Below are positions 56,974 through 64,000 of a stretch of 64,000 bases of DNA, one piece after another. A program made the translations under genes and the position numbers. Origin of the DNA: JBJMQS01 sp045802605 (lineage in GTDB: Bacteria > Planctomycetota > Planctomycetia > Gemmatales > Gemmataceae); assembly GCA_045802605.1 (NCBI GenBank), contig JBJMQS010000003.1, positions 1 to 64,000 of the forward strand, in the 5' to 3' direction. Each line of letters begins with the position of its first letter. Position 1 is the first letter of the stretch. The notes below the pieces were generated by a model. It worked only from the letters and a program-made list of their open reading frames with translations. It searched no databases and was not told where the DNA came from.

Positions 56974-58173
56974 ATGGCGGGCTTTGTTTTCGCGACCGGA
57001 ATTGAAAATAGTTACCCCAAAATTGCCAACGGCGTGCGCGTCGATGAGATGGAGAAATGCGGCCATTATCGCCGCTGGCACGACGATCTTGCGCTCGTGC
57101 ACGAAATGGGCCTGCGTTACCTCCGCTGGGGCCCGCCGCTGCATCGCGTGTTCACCGGCCCGGGCCAGTACAACTGGGCCTGGACCGATGCCGTCGTCCG
57201 CGACATGAACCGGCTCAGCATTCGGCCCATCATGGATCTGTGCCACTTCGGCCTGCCCGACTGGCTCGGCGATTTTCAAAACACCGACTTCCCGAAATAC
57301 TTTGCCGAATACGCCGCGGAGTGTGCCGAACGATATCCGCACATCCGCCACTGGACGCCCGTCAATGAAATTTTGATCACCGCGCTGTTCTCGGCGAAAT
57401 ACGGTTGGTGGAACGAACGGCTCACCACCGAGCATGCGTTCGTCCGCGCCACGTTGAATCTGTGCCGTGCCAACCTGCTGGCGATGCGGGAGATTCGTCG
57501 CCGCGTGCCCGAAGCGATCTTCGTGCAGGCGGAGTCGTGCGAGTTCTGGCACGCCACGCATCCCGAAGCGCAGGCCGGCGCGGACTTCGAGAACGAGCGC
57601 CGGTTCCTGCCGCTCGATTTGACATTCGGCCATCCGCTCAGTCACCGCATGCAGTCGCATCTTTATGACCACGGCATGACTGGCGCGGATGAAGCGTTCT
57701 TCCAACACGCCGCCCTGCGCAAGCGATGTTTCGTCGGCACGGATTACTACGTGACGAACGAACACTTCCTGAATCGCGATGGCACCAGCGGTCCGTCGCA
57801 AGACGTCCTTGGCTACGCCGAAATCGCGCGGCAATATTATCGCCGCTACCGCTTGCCCATGATTCACACGGAAACGAATCTCCGCGAAGACCATGGCTCG
57901 GAGCGCTGGCTGTGGAAGCAGTGGCATTGCCTGATGCAGCTTCGCCGCGAAGGCATCCCCATCCGCGGCTTCACCTGGTACAGCCTGACCGATCAGATGG
58001 ACTGGGACACGGCATTGCGTGAGGATGCGAGGCGCGTGAACGCCGTCGGCTTGTACGATCTGGATCGCCAGATTCGCCCCGTGGGTCGCGAGTTCGCCCG
58101 GCTGATGGGCGAATGGAGTGCGACACTGGCGCAGCCAGCGGTTACACGGCTGAAGATCCGCAGAGTGGCTTGA
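56974..58173 (+). CDS. GH1-like glycosidase homologue
   Basis: From ATG 56974 (ggaagga about 9 nt upstream) the protein is 399 residues. The sequence shows GLRYLRWGPPLHRVFTGPGQYNWAW, the acid/base region WTPVNEILITALFS and the nucleophile region LPMIHTETNLREDHGS. Both motifs differ from classical GH1 (NEP and TENG), so activity is uncertain. It resembles the N-terminal half of the GH1-RmlD fusion (RRWITWDL-like RRFLPLDLTFGH, DYYVTNEHFLNRDG), so the two are paralogous. It is divergent from galactokinase. The palindrome/RAYT module follows. Confidence 0.82.
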   Translation: MAGFVFATGIENSYPKIANGVRVDEMEKCGHYRRWHDDLALVHEMGLRYLRWGPPLHRVFTGPGQYNWAWTDAVVRDMNRLSIRPIMDLCHFGLPDWLGDFQNTDFPKYFAEYAAECAERYPHIRHWTPVNEILITALFSAKYGWWNERLTTEHAFVRATLNLCRANLLAMREIRRRVPEAIFVQAESCEFWHATHPEAQAGADFENERRFLPLDLTFGHPLSHRMQSHLYDHGMTGADEAFFQHAALRKRCFVGTDYYVTNEHFLNRDGTSGPSQDVLGYAEIARQYYRRYRLPMIHTETNLREDHGSERWLWKQWHCLMQLRREGIPIRGFTWYSLTDQMDWDTALREDARRVNAVGLYDLDRQIRPVGREFARLMGEWSATLAQPAVTRLKIRRVA

Positions 58174-58202
58174 TTTGTATTCGCCTTGTTGGCCCGATTC
58201 TT

Positions 58203-58278
58203 GTTAGCCCGACGCGCTAGCGAGGGCGAAGCACGCGAGCGCTTGCAGGGTTCGCCCTCGCTAGCGCGTCGGGCTAAC
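58203..58278. repeat. GTTAGCCC-family palindrome upstream of the RAYT gene
   Basis: Reads gttagcccgacgcgctagcgagggcgaa ... ttcgccctcgctagcgcgtcgggctaac; arms are complementary. It ends 26 nt before the RAYT start codon. Confidence 0.94.
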
Positions 58279-58304
58279 ATAAATCCAACACCATACGAGG
58301 AGTT

Positions 58305-58778
58305 ATGGCGATCGCCTTCTTTTCGACGTGGACGACGTACGGGAGTTGGCTGCCGGGCGACCCGCGGGGATGGTTTGAATCCGGCTGCGGTTTGCGCGAA
58401 CCCGACGCGATGCGACGATTCGAGGCCGAGTTGATAATGACTGGGGAGGCAATCACTCTCAACCGAGTCCAACGTCAAATCGTAGAAACGACCATAACCC
58501 AACATTGCACGATCCGTGGGTGGTTTCTCCACGCCGTGAATTGTCGTTCAAATCATGTGCATGCGGTCGTCTCCGCGCCCGACTGTGACATTGAAATACC
58601 GCGCGAGCAATTCAAAGCTTGGTGCTCGCGCCGACTTAATGAAACGGGGCGGCGAGAAGATTGGTGGGCGGAGCGCGGGTGGGACGAATACATCGATGAC
58701 GATGAAGCGCTCGCGGCTGTTATTGCCTACGTCATCGAAGGTCAGGATTGGCAATCCGATCCGAGCAGTCTTCGTTAG
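58305..58778 (+). CDS. REP-associated tyrosine transposase (RAYT, Y1 family)
   Basis: The 157-residue protein resembles IS200/IS605-type Y1 transposases of the REP-associated branch. It has the N-terminal FFSTWTTYGSWLPGDPRG, the HUH histidines in LHAVNCRSNHVHAVV, and a C-terminal helix DDDEALAAVIAYVIEGQ in which Tyr would be the nucleophile. Length is somewhat short for the family (usually about 160-220). GAGGAG lies close before the start at 58305. The stop codon TAG is the first part of the palindrome at 58774. The gene is flanked on both sides by near-identical palindromes, the expected arrangement for a RAYT acting on its repeats. Confidence 0.88.
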   Translation: MAIAFFSTWTTYGSWLPGDPRGWFESGCGLREPDAMRRFEAELIMTGEAITLNRVQRQIVETTITQHCTIRGWFLHAVNCRSNHVHAVVSAPDCDIEIPREQFKAWCSRRLNETGRREDWWAERGWDEYIDDDEALAAVIAYVIEGQDWQSDPSSLR

Positions 58779-58849
58779 CCCGAAGCGCTAGCGAGGGCGA
58801 ACCCTGCAAGCGCTCGCGTGGTTCGCCCTCGCTAGCGCTTCGGGCTAAC
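58774..58849. repeat. GTTAGCCC-family palindrome overlapping the RAYT stop
   Basis: Reads gttagcccgaagcgctagcgagggcgaa ... ttcgccctcgctagcgcttcgggctaac. The first TAG in the element is the RAYT stop codon. Compared with 58203-58278 it differs mainly by a-to-c changes in the gaagcg/gacgcg position. Confidence 0.94.
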
Positions 58850-58882
58850 AAGAATAAGGCAACAAGAAACTGCGGGCCACTC

Positions 58883-60313
58883 CTACGTCACTTCCCGCTC
58901 CGCCTTGATCGGCTGCGGGCGCGTGTATGGCAAACTGGCAATCAACTCCTGCAATGCACTCATTTCCATCGGCTTGACGAAATGGTAATTGAAACCGGCT
59001 TCCGCGGAGCGGCGGCGGTCTTCGTCCTGGCCCCAACCGGTCAGCGCGATCAACACCACGTCGCGGCCTTCGGGGCGTTGCCGCACGCGGCGGGCGACTT
59101 CGTAGCCGTCCATGCCGGGCATGCCGATATCCAAAAATGCAATCGAGGGACGGAAGCTTGCGAACAAACGAAGCGCCGCTTCGCCGTCATTCGCGGTCTC
59201 CGCGTCGGCCCCCAAGAATTTCAAAAGCGCGGCCAGACTGTCGGCCGAATCGACATTGTCATCCACCACCAAGATGCGATGATATGCGACCGCGCGAGTT
59301 TTTTCGGGGCGCAAAGAGGTTGCCGGCAAGAGTTGTTGGCTGGCCAGCGGAAAGCGGACCAGGAATTCGGTGCCGCGGCCTGGTCCTTCGCTGCGCACTT
59401 CGACCGTCCCGCCGTGCGATTCCACGAGCGTCTTGACCAGCGACAGCCCAATTCCCAGGCCGCCCTGCGAACGGCCCAACGTGCGATCCACCTGAGTAAA
59501 TAACTCGAAGACGTGCGACAGCTCCTTCGCAGGGATGCCCTCGCCGGTATCGCGCACCGAAACGACGACATGAGAATTGTCGCGCTTGGCCGTCAACCAA
59601 ATCTGCCCGCCGTCTCGGGTGTACTTGGCGGCGTTGTTGAGCAAGTTCGCAATCACCTGGGCCAACCGCACGGGGTCGGCCATCAGAATTAACGGCTCCG
59701 ACGGAATGCTGATCGCCAGTTGATGGTGCGCATGTTCGATCAAGGGCTTGCTGGTCTCGACGGCGGTGCGAATCACGGCCGCCAGTTCGATTTGCTCTTT
59801 GCGCAGTTCAATGCGACCACACTGGATGCGGGACACTTCCAGCAAATCATCGACGAGGCGGACCATGTGATTGACTTGCCGCTCGAGCATTTCGCGGACG
59901 CGCTCGGCCGCGCCGCTATCGGTGCCGGCGAGCCGAAGTAAATGCAGGCTATTGCGGATGGGCGCAAGCGGATTGCGCAACTCATGGGCCAGCGTGGCGA
60001 GGAATTCATCTTTGCGACGGTTGGAGGCCCGCAATTCCTCTTCGATCTGCTGGCGAGCCTGAACTTCCTGGCGTTCCACCCGGCGGGCCTGCTCGGCATC
60101 TTCGAGCAAATTGAGCGCGGCCCGGCGTATCGCCTTCTCCGACTGGCTGCCCGACACCGCTTCAGCGAGTTGCTTGGCCAGCTCTTGTTTTTCGCGAAGC
60201 AGACGTTGCGCTTCCTCGCGCAGTTTCTCGTTGCTGCGGAGCAATTGGTTGGTCCGGCTCTGCACCGCTGCCTCGATGTCGCCAGGTTCCAAAGGCATTT
60301 TGGGAGAACTCAT
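58883..60313 (-). CDS. Hybrid histidine kinase with C-terminal receiver domain
   Basis: From ATG 60313 (GGGGGAG about 7 nt upstream) the protein is 476 residues. It has a coiled-coil N-terminus (LLRSNEKLREEAQRLLREKQELAK), the H-box FLATLAHELRNPLAP, N-box NLLNNAAKYTRDGG, G1 RDTGEGIP, G2 GGLGIGLSLVKTLVESHGG, and then a REC domain with ILVVDDNVDSADSL, the phospho-Asp AFLDIGMPGMDGYE and VKPMEMSALQEL. No membrane span is visible, so it acts in the cytoplasm, probably on signals from the coupled CheB-CheR-PAS protein. The start overlaps that gene's stop by 4 nt (ATGA). Confidence 0.92.
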   Translation of the reverse strand: MSSPKMPLEPGDIEAAVQSRTNQLLRSNEKLREEAQRLLREKQELAKQLAEAVSGSQSEKAIRRAALNLLEDAEQARRVERQEVQARQQIEEELRASNRRKDEFLATLAHELRNPLAPIRNSLHLLRLAGTDSGAAERVREMLERQVNHMVRLVDDLLEVSRIQCGRIELRKEQIELAAVIRTAVETSKPLIEHAHHQLAISIPSEPLILMADPVRLAQVIANLLNNAAKYTRDGGQIWLTAKRDNSHVVVSVRDTGEGIPAKELSHVFELFTQVDRTLGRSQGGLGIGLSLVKTLVESHGGTVEVRSEGPGRGTEFLVRFPLASQQLLPATSLRPEKTRAVAYHRILVVDDNVDSADSLAALLKFLGADAETANDGEAALRLFASFRPSIAFLDIGMPGMDGYEVARRVRQRPEGRDVVLIALTGWGQDEDRRRSAEAGFNYHFVKPMEMSALQELIASLPYTRPQPIKAEREVT

Positions 60314-63300
60314 GACGAGCTCCCCCCGTGATCGCGGTCGAAGTCCAATGAGTAACGGGCCGGCAGATTCAGTTTCGCGCAAAGATCGTTGATTTCTTTT
60401 TTCAACTCGATCATGCGCGACTCGCGGCCGGTGGCGACTGCATTGAACCGCGTCAACTCGTCCACGGTTTCGCGCAGGGACTCCTCAGCACGCTTGCGTT
60501 CCGTCAGATCGCGCATGACTTTCACGAAGCCGAGCATTTCGCCTGAGTTGCCGTGTAACGGCAAGACCGAGCCGGAGCCATAAAACATGGAACCATCTTT
60601 GCGAGCATGCCAGCGCTCATTTCCCGCCCGGCCTTCTTTGAGGGCGGTCTGGGCCTCACGCGCTGGATCGCCTTTGGCTCGATCCTCAGGAGTAAACAAA
60701 ATGTCTCCCGACTCGCCGAGAATCTCGCTTTCGGAGTAGCCGAAGACCGCCTGAGCGCCTTTATTCCAGGCATTCACCCGCCGCTGCGGATCCATCGTGA
60801 AAATGGCGTGATCCTTAATGCTCTCGATGACGATGCGAAGCCGTTCCTCAGACTGCCGCATGGCCTCGACCGCGCTGTTGCGCTCTGTCACATCGATCAG
60901 CGTCAGCACCGCGCCGGCAATATGATCCTCAACCGTGCGATACGGCTGCATGCGGGCAAAGAACCATCGCCCCTCGGCGCGCACTTCCCGCTCAATCGGT
61001 ATCAAGGTCTGTAAAACCTTCGCAGCGTCTTCGACAAGTTGCGGATACTCGAGCTTGTTGCGCAAATCCGTCAGCGGTCGGCCGATATCGCCCGGGATCA
61101 AGTGGAAAATCTCGACGGCGGCTGGCGTAAAGCGAGTGATCTCCAAACCGCGATTGAGGAAGATCGTGGCGATCGACGTGGAGGCCATCAGGTTCTGCAG
61201 ATCGGAGTTGGCGCTGGCCAACTCTTCCACCTTTCCCTTCAGTTCCGCGTTCACGGTCGTCAGTTCTTCGTTGATCGACTGCAACTCCTCGCGGCTGGTC
61301 TCCAGTTCCTCGGTAGCTGACCGCAACTCCTCATTCATCGCCTGCAGTTCTTCGTTGCTGGCCTTCAATTCCTCGGTACTGGCCTCGTATTGCTCCACGG
61401 TGTCGCGCAGCCGGGTTTTTAGTTGCTCGAGCTCCCGCTCGAGGTGGCGCGTCAACGGCTCCGGCGGAGCCGCGGCTTTCTTGTCGCCGTTGCTCGCTGG
61501 CCCGGTCTGCTCATGCTTTTCAAACACCACCAGCATGAATCCGGAGGCCACATCCGGCGCGGGCGTCACGCGAATATTCACCAACCACGATCGGCCATCC
61601 AAGTCCAACGGCACGTCGTACACTTCGACAGTGTTTTTCGACTCCGCAGCTCGGTAGAGGGCCGAGCGCAATTCGACTCGCAGCATCGGGTGAGCCAGAC
61701 GTGTCAAGTTCGTTGTCGGTTCACCGCCCGTCAAACGCAGGAACTCCCCGGCACTTTCCGAGAGATGTGCAATATCGTGTTCGGAATCCACGATCACCGA
61801 CGGTGGCGCCAAACGTTCGATCAGCCGAAAGTGCAATTCCGCCAGCGCGGCACGATCGAGCCGACTTCCCAGTCGATCCGGAAATGCCGGAGCGGGCATC
61901 TCCTGCAAAAACCGTTTCCCATGGACAACGGTCGGCTCGGTCTCCAGCCAGCGTATTAGCGATGTCGGGCCGGTTGGCACGGGAAGACCCGCGCGCCCAT
62001 TGGGATTGGATCGGTAAATCCGATGTCGCTTATCCACCACCTCGAACACCCGGCTATCGTCCTCGACCGAATCCGATGATCCCAAGAAGAGCAATCCTTT
62101 GGGCCTGAGCGCGAAAACTAAGGTCTTCAAAAGCCGCTCTTGTGCCTCTCGATTGAGGTAGATCATCAAGTTTCGGCAGGAGATGAGATCCATTCGTCCG
62201 AACGGGGGATCTTTGAGTAAATCGTGCGTGGCAAACAGCACCATCTCGCGCAACTCCCGGCGAACGAGATAGCCGGCGTGGTCTTTCACGAAAAAGCGTC
62301 GCAGCCGGTCGTCATTGACGTCGGTGGCGATGGTGTCTGGGTAACGTCCCACCCGTGCCACTCGAATCGCCGAGTCATCAAGATCGCAGGCGAAGACTTG
62401 CAGCGTCGGCGGAGAATCGAGAGTTTGTGCATGCTCCAACAGGAGCATCGCAATGGAATAAGCCTCTTCCCCAGTGGCGCAGGCCGGCACCCATACGCGC
62501 ACCGAATCCGTCTGCACCTTGTTGACAAATAATTCGGGTATGCGTGATTCCAGCGCGGCAAACGCTTCGCGGTCGCGGAAGAAATTGGTCACCGATATCA
62601 ACAAATCTTGCACGAGCGCGCCGGCTTCCCCAGGATGCGTGCGCAAAAACGTCAGGTAGTCCGGCAGTTCGACGACGCCGTTGACCTGCATGCGTCGGGC
62701 GATGCGCCGCAGGATCGTGGCCCGCTTGTAATAAGAAAAATCCCGGGCCGTGCGCGTGCGCACGTAGACGAGCAGCTCACGCAGAGACTCTTCGCCGTCA
62801 TCGGCAACCGGCTTGGCCGTCGGCGAGAGTGCCGGCCCATCTTCGGGCGGAAGTTTGATCTTGCGTTCATTGTCGCGGAACTCAAGCAAACGCTTTGGGA
62901 TGTCGGCAACTCCGAGCACCCAATCGATCATGCCCGTATGGATCGAGGCCCGCGGCATGCTCGGATGCTCGGCTTCGTCAGGATCCTGCACAATGGTCAG
63001 GCCGCCGCGTTCCTTGATGCGCTTGATGCCAATCGCGCCGTCGCCATCGGCGCCGGATAGAACGACGGCGAGCGCATGCGGCCCATGCGTGTCGGCCAGC
63101 GAACGGAAAAAGAGATCGACCGCCACGCGCTTGCCGCGCTCGGGCTGAAGCTCGCTGAGCCGCAAATGGCCATTCACCGTCGCGAGGTGCTTGCCGGGGG
63201 GAATGACGTAGACGTTATTCGCTTCGACCTTTTGACCATCTTCTGCGGAGTGCACCTTCATTGACGTGATGCGGCCGAGCATGTCAGGCAGATTCGAATC

Positions 63301-63555
63301 ATGCGTCGGCGAAAGATGCAGGATGACGACGAAGATCATGCCGCTATCCGACGGCATGGCTTTGAAAAATTCGGTCAACGCCTGGATGCTGCCGGCCGAG
63401 CCCCCGAGCCCGACCATCGGCGTCATCTGGTAGCCGCGGGTGGGAACGATGTTATCGAGAAGTTCGGGATGATCTTGCTCGATGAAATCGGGTGGCGGCT
63501 CGGGCAAGCCGTCACCGCTTTTTGCCGCAACTTCAGATGGCTTTGACGAATTCAT
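60310..63555 (-). CDS. CheB-CheR-PAS fusion signalling protein
   Basis: The 1,081-residue protein combines several signalling modules. Residues about 44-235 are a CheB methylesterase domain (MVGLGGSAGSIQALTEF with Ser53, FVVILHLSPTHDS, VVLSGADGDGAIGIKRI with Asp171). Residues about 260-525 are a CheR methyltransferase domain (RELLVYVRTRTARDFSYYK, FFRDREAFAAL, VWVPACATGEEAYSIAMLL, FGRMDLISCRNLMIYL). A PAS-like region and a long coiled coil (ELEQLKTRLRDTVEQYEAST) follow, then PAS domains and a C-terminal helix. It lacks the N-terminal receiver of chemotaxis CheB. Ribosome binding site AGGAG is 5-6 nt upstream. Translation is coupled to the hybrid kinase. It probably modulates kinase output, not motility. 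Confidence 0.92.
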   Translation of the reverse strand: MNSSKPSEVAAKSGDGLPEPPPDFIEQDHPELLDNIVPTRGYQMTPMVGLGGSAGSIQALTEFFKAMPSDSGMIFVVILHLSPTHDSNLPDMLGRITSMKVHSAEDGQKVEANNVYVIPPGKHLATVNGHLRLSELQPERGKRVAVDLFFRSLADTHGPHALAVVLSGADGDGAIGIKRIKERGGLTIVQDPDEAEHPSMPRASIHTGMIDWVLGVADIPKRLLEFRDNERKIKLPPEDGPALSPTAKPVADDGEESLRELLVYVRTRTARDFSYYKRATILRRIARRMQVNGVVELPDYLTFLRTHPGEAGALVQDLLISVTNFFRDREAFAALESRIPELFVNKVQTDSVRVWVPACATGEEAYSIAMLLLEHAQTLDSPPTLQVFACDLDDSAIRVARVGRYPDTIATDVNDDRLRRFFVKDHAGYLVRRELREMVLFATHDLLKDPPFGRMDLISCRNLMIYLNREAQERLLKTLVFALRPKGLLFLGSSDSVEDDSRVFEVVDKRHRIYRSNPNGRAGLPVPTGPTSLIRWLETEPTVVHGKRFLQEMPAPAFPDRLGSRLDRAALAELHFRLIERLAPPSVIVDSEHDIAHLSESAGEFLRLTGGEPTTNLTRLAHPMLRVELRSALYRAAESKNTVEVYDVPLDLDGRSWLVNIRVTPAPDVASGFMLVVFEKHEQTGPASNGDKKAAAPPEPLTRHLERELEQLKTRLRDTVEQYEASTEELKASNEELQAMNEELRSATEELETSREELQSINEELTTVNAELKGKVEELASANSDLQNLMASTSIATIFLNRGLEITRFTPAAVEIFHLIPGDIGRPLTDLRNKLEYPQLVEDAAKVLQTLIPIEREVRAEGRWFFARMQPYRTVEDHIAGAVLTLIDVTERNSAVEAMRQSEERLRIVIESIKDHAIFTMDPQRRVNAWNKGAQAVFGYSESEILGESGDILFTPEDRAKGDPAREAQTALKEGRAGNERWHARKDGSMFYGSGSVLPLHGNSGEMLGFVKVMRDLTERKRAEESLRETVDELTRFNAVATGRESRMIELKKEINDLCAKLNLPARYSLDFDRDHGGSSS

Positions 63556-64000
63556 TCCACTCCTGACAAACCCCCGGGGTCAAATCCTTTGATGTGGAAG
63601 TTATCATAGTCCGATTTGGCGTTCCGATCGTATGTTCGTGATAGGACTTAGAGAAATCGCAGAAACTACTGTGCCAATAGTTTGCGGCGAGGCGGAATTA
63701 ACCGGTCTTCGTTTCCAGAGGACCATAATCGAGATCTGATTTATAAGGCAAACCTCGAATTCTGACGTTCTGCTGCAACCCATGGCCAGCCCACGATATG
63801 TAGTGCAATTCCGGATTATGCTCAAAAAAGGTCATTGTGATCAAACGAGGTGTTGCACCTCAGAGCAGAATGTTCTGGCTAATGCAACGATAATTTCGAT
63901 TCCTGAGAATCTTCGATGCGTGGGATTCGGAGTGAACCGGTTAGCCAGGGATTTTCGCGCCCAAGTTTGAGAAAGGGATTTGGCCTTGTTACCTGTTGGC
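63556..64000. other. Intergenic region upstream of the CheB-CheR-PAS gene
   Basis: No credible gene is seen. Open frames at 63604-63825 (-) and 63782-63970 (+) lack ribosome binding sites and family features. The sequence is less G+C rich than the rest of the window. On the minus strand it should contain the promoter of the signalling operon, but no clear -35/-10 pair stands out. Confidence 0.5.

Noticed and set aside
56593..57927. A 444-codon open frame on the minus strand spanning galK and the GH1-like gene
   Set aside because: It is antisense to the GH1-like gene, then shifts against galK; both plus and minus genes there have clear motifs.
63604..63970. Two short open frames in the last 400 bases
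   Set aside because: No ribosome binding sites, no similarity, and composition typical of non-coding DNA.

Overview
This 64 kb window looks like a chromosomal segment of a planctomycete, most probably a Gemmataceae-type bacterium. The reasons are a long secreted WD40 protein, a membrane-tethered ECF sigma factor, many multidomain fusions, secreted lipoproteins, and above all a dense set of dispersed palindromic repeats between genes and in places inside them. No plasmid, phage or rRNA operon is visible. One tRNA (Arg-CCG) is present.

Layout. 0.3-5.4 kb (+): membrane protein, hotdog thioesterase, inorganic pyrophosphatase, WD40 protein, DUF1330 protein. 5.5-6.7 kb (-): TPM-domain protein followed by a 34-residue membrane microprotein. 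6.8-9.5 kb (+): hslV and hslU, separated by a zeta-toxin-like P-loop gene (frameshifted in Walker A) and a small partner gene. 9.6-14.4 kb (-): degenerate alpha/beta hydrolase, cysC and two secreted proteins. 14.7-19.1 kb (+): sdhCAB and two tandem small membrane proteins. 19.1-31.5 kb (-): a central-carbon block with a PrpD-family protein, retropepsin-like protease pair, isocitrate dehydrogenase, aconitase, an HD-fold protein and both subunits of an ATP-citrate-lyase-type enzyme, then a methyltransferase and a phosphodiester-glycosidase/GH19 fusion. 31.5-41.8 kb: HAD phosphatase, ECF sigma with a membrane partner, MFS transporter, HEAT-like protein, HerA-like ATPase, membrane-anchored ECF sigma and a secreted thioredoxin-like protein. 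41.9-48.5 kb: tRNA-Arg, radical SAM protein, 2Fe-2S ferredoxin, P-type Ca2+ ATPase, frr-pyrH. 48.6-58.2 kb: a carbohydrate locus with GH1-RmlD fusion, GH2, glycosyltransferase/UDP-galactopyranose-mutase-like fusion, galactokinase and a second GH1-like protein. 58.2-58.9 kb: a REP-associated tyrosine transposase (RAYT) flanked by two palindromes. 58.9-63.6 kb (-): a CheB-CheR-PAS fusion translationally coupled to a hybrid histidine kinase.

How it fits together. Aconitase, isocitrate dehydrogenase, succinate dehydrogenase and an ATP-citrate-lyase-type enzyme lie within 15 kb, so much of a TCA cycle is encoded here with an unusual citrate-forming or citrate-cleaving step. The most striking non-gene signal is the repeats. 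At least five sequence-distinct palindrome families recur. One family flanks the RAYT gene, provides its stop codon, and occurs again in-frame inside the aconitase gene. Another palindrome is read in-frame inside the Ca2+ ATPase. Several genes end with a stop codon that belongs to a repeat, which suggests a mobile palindrome system that uses gene 3' ends and protein linkers as insertion sites.
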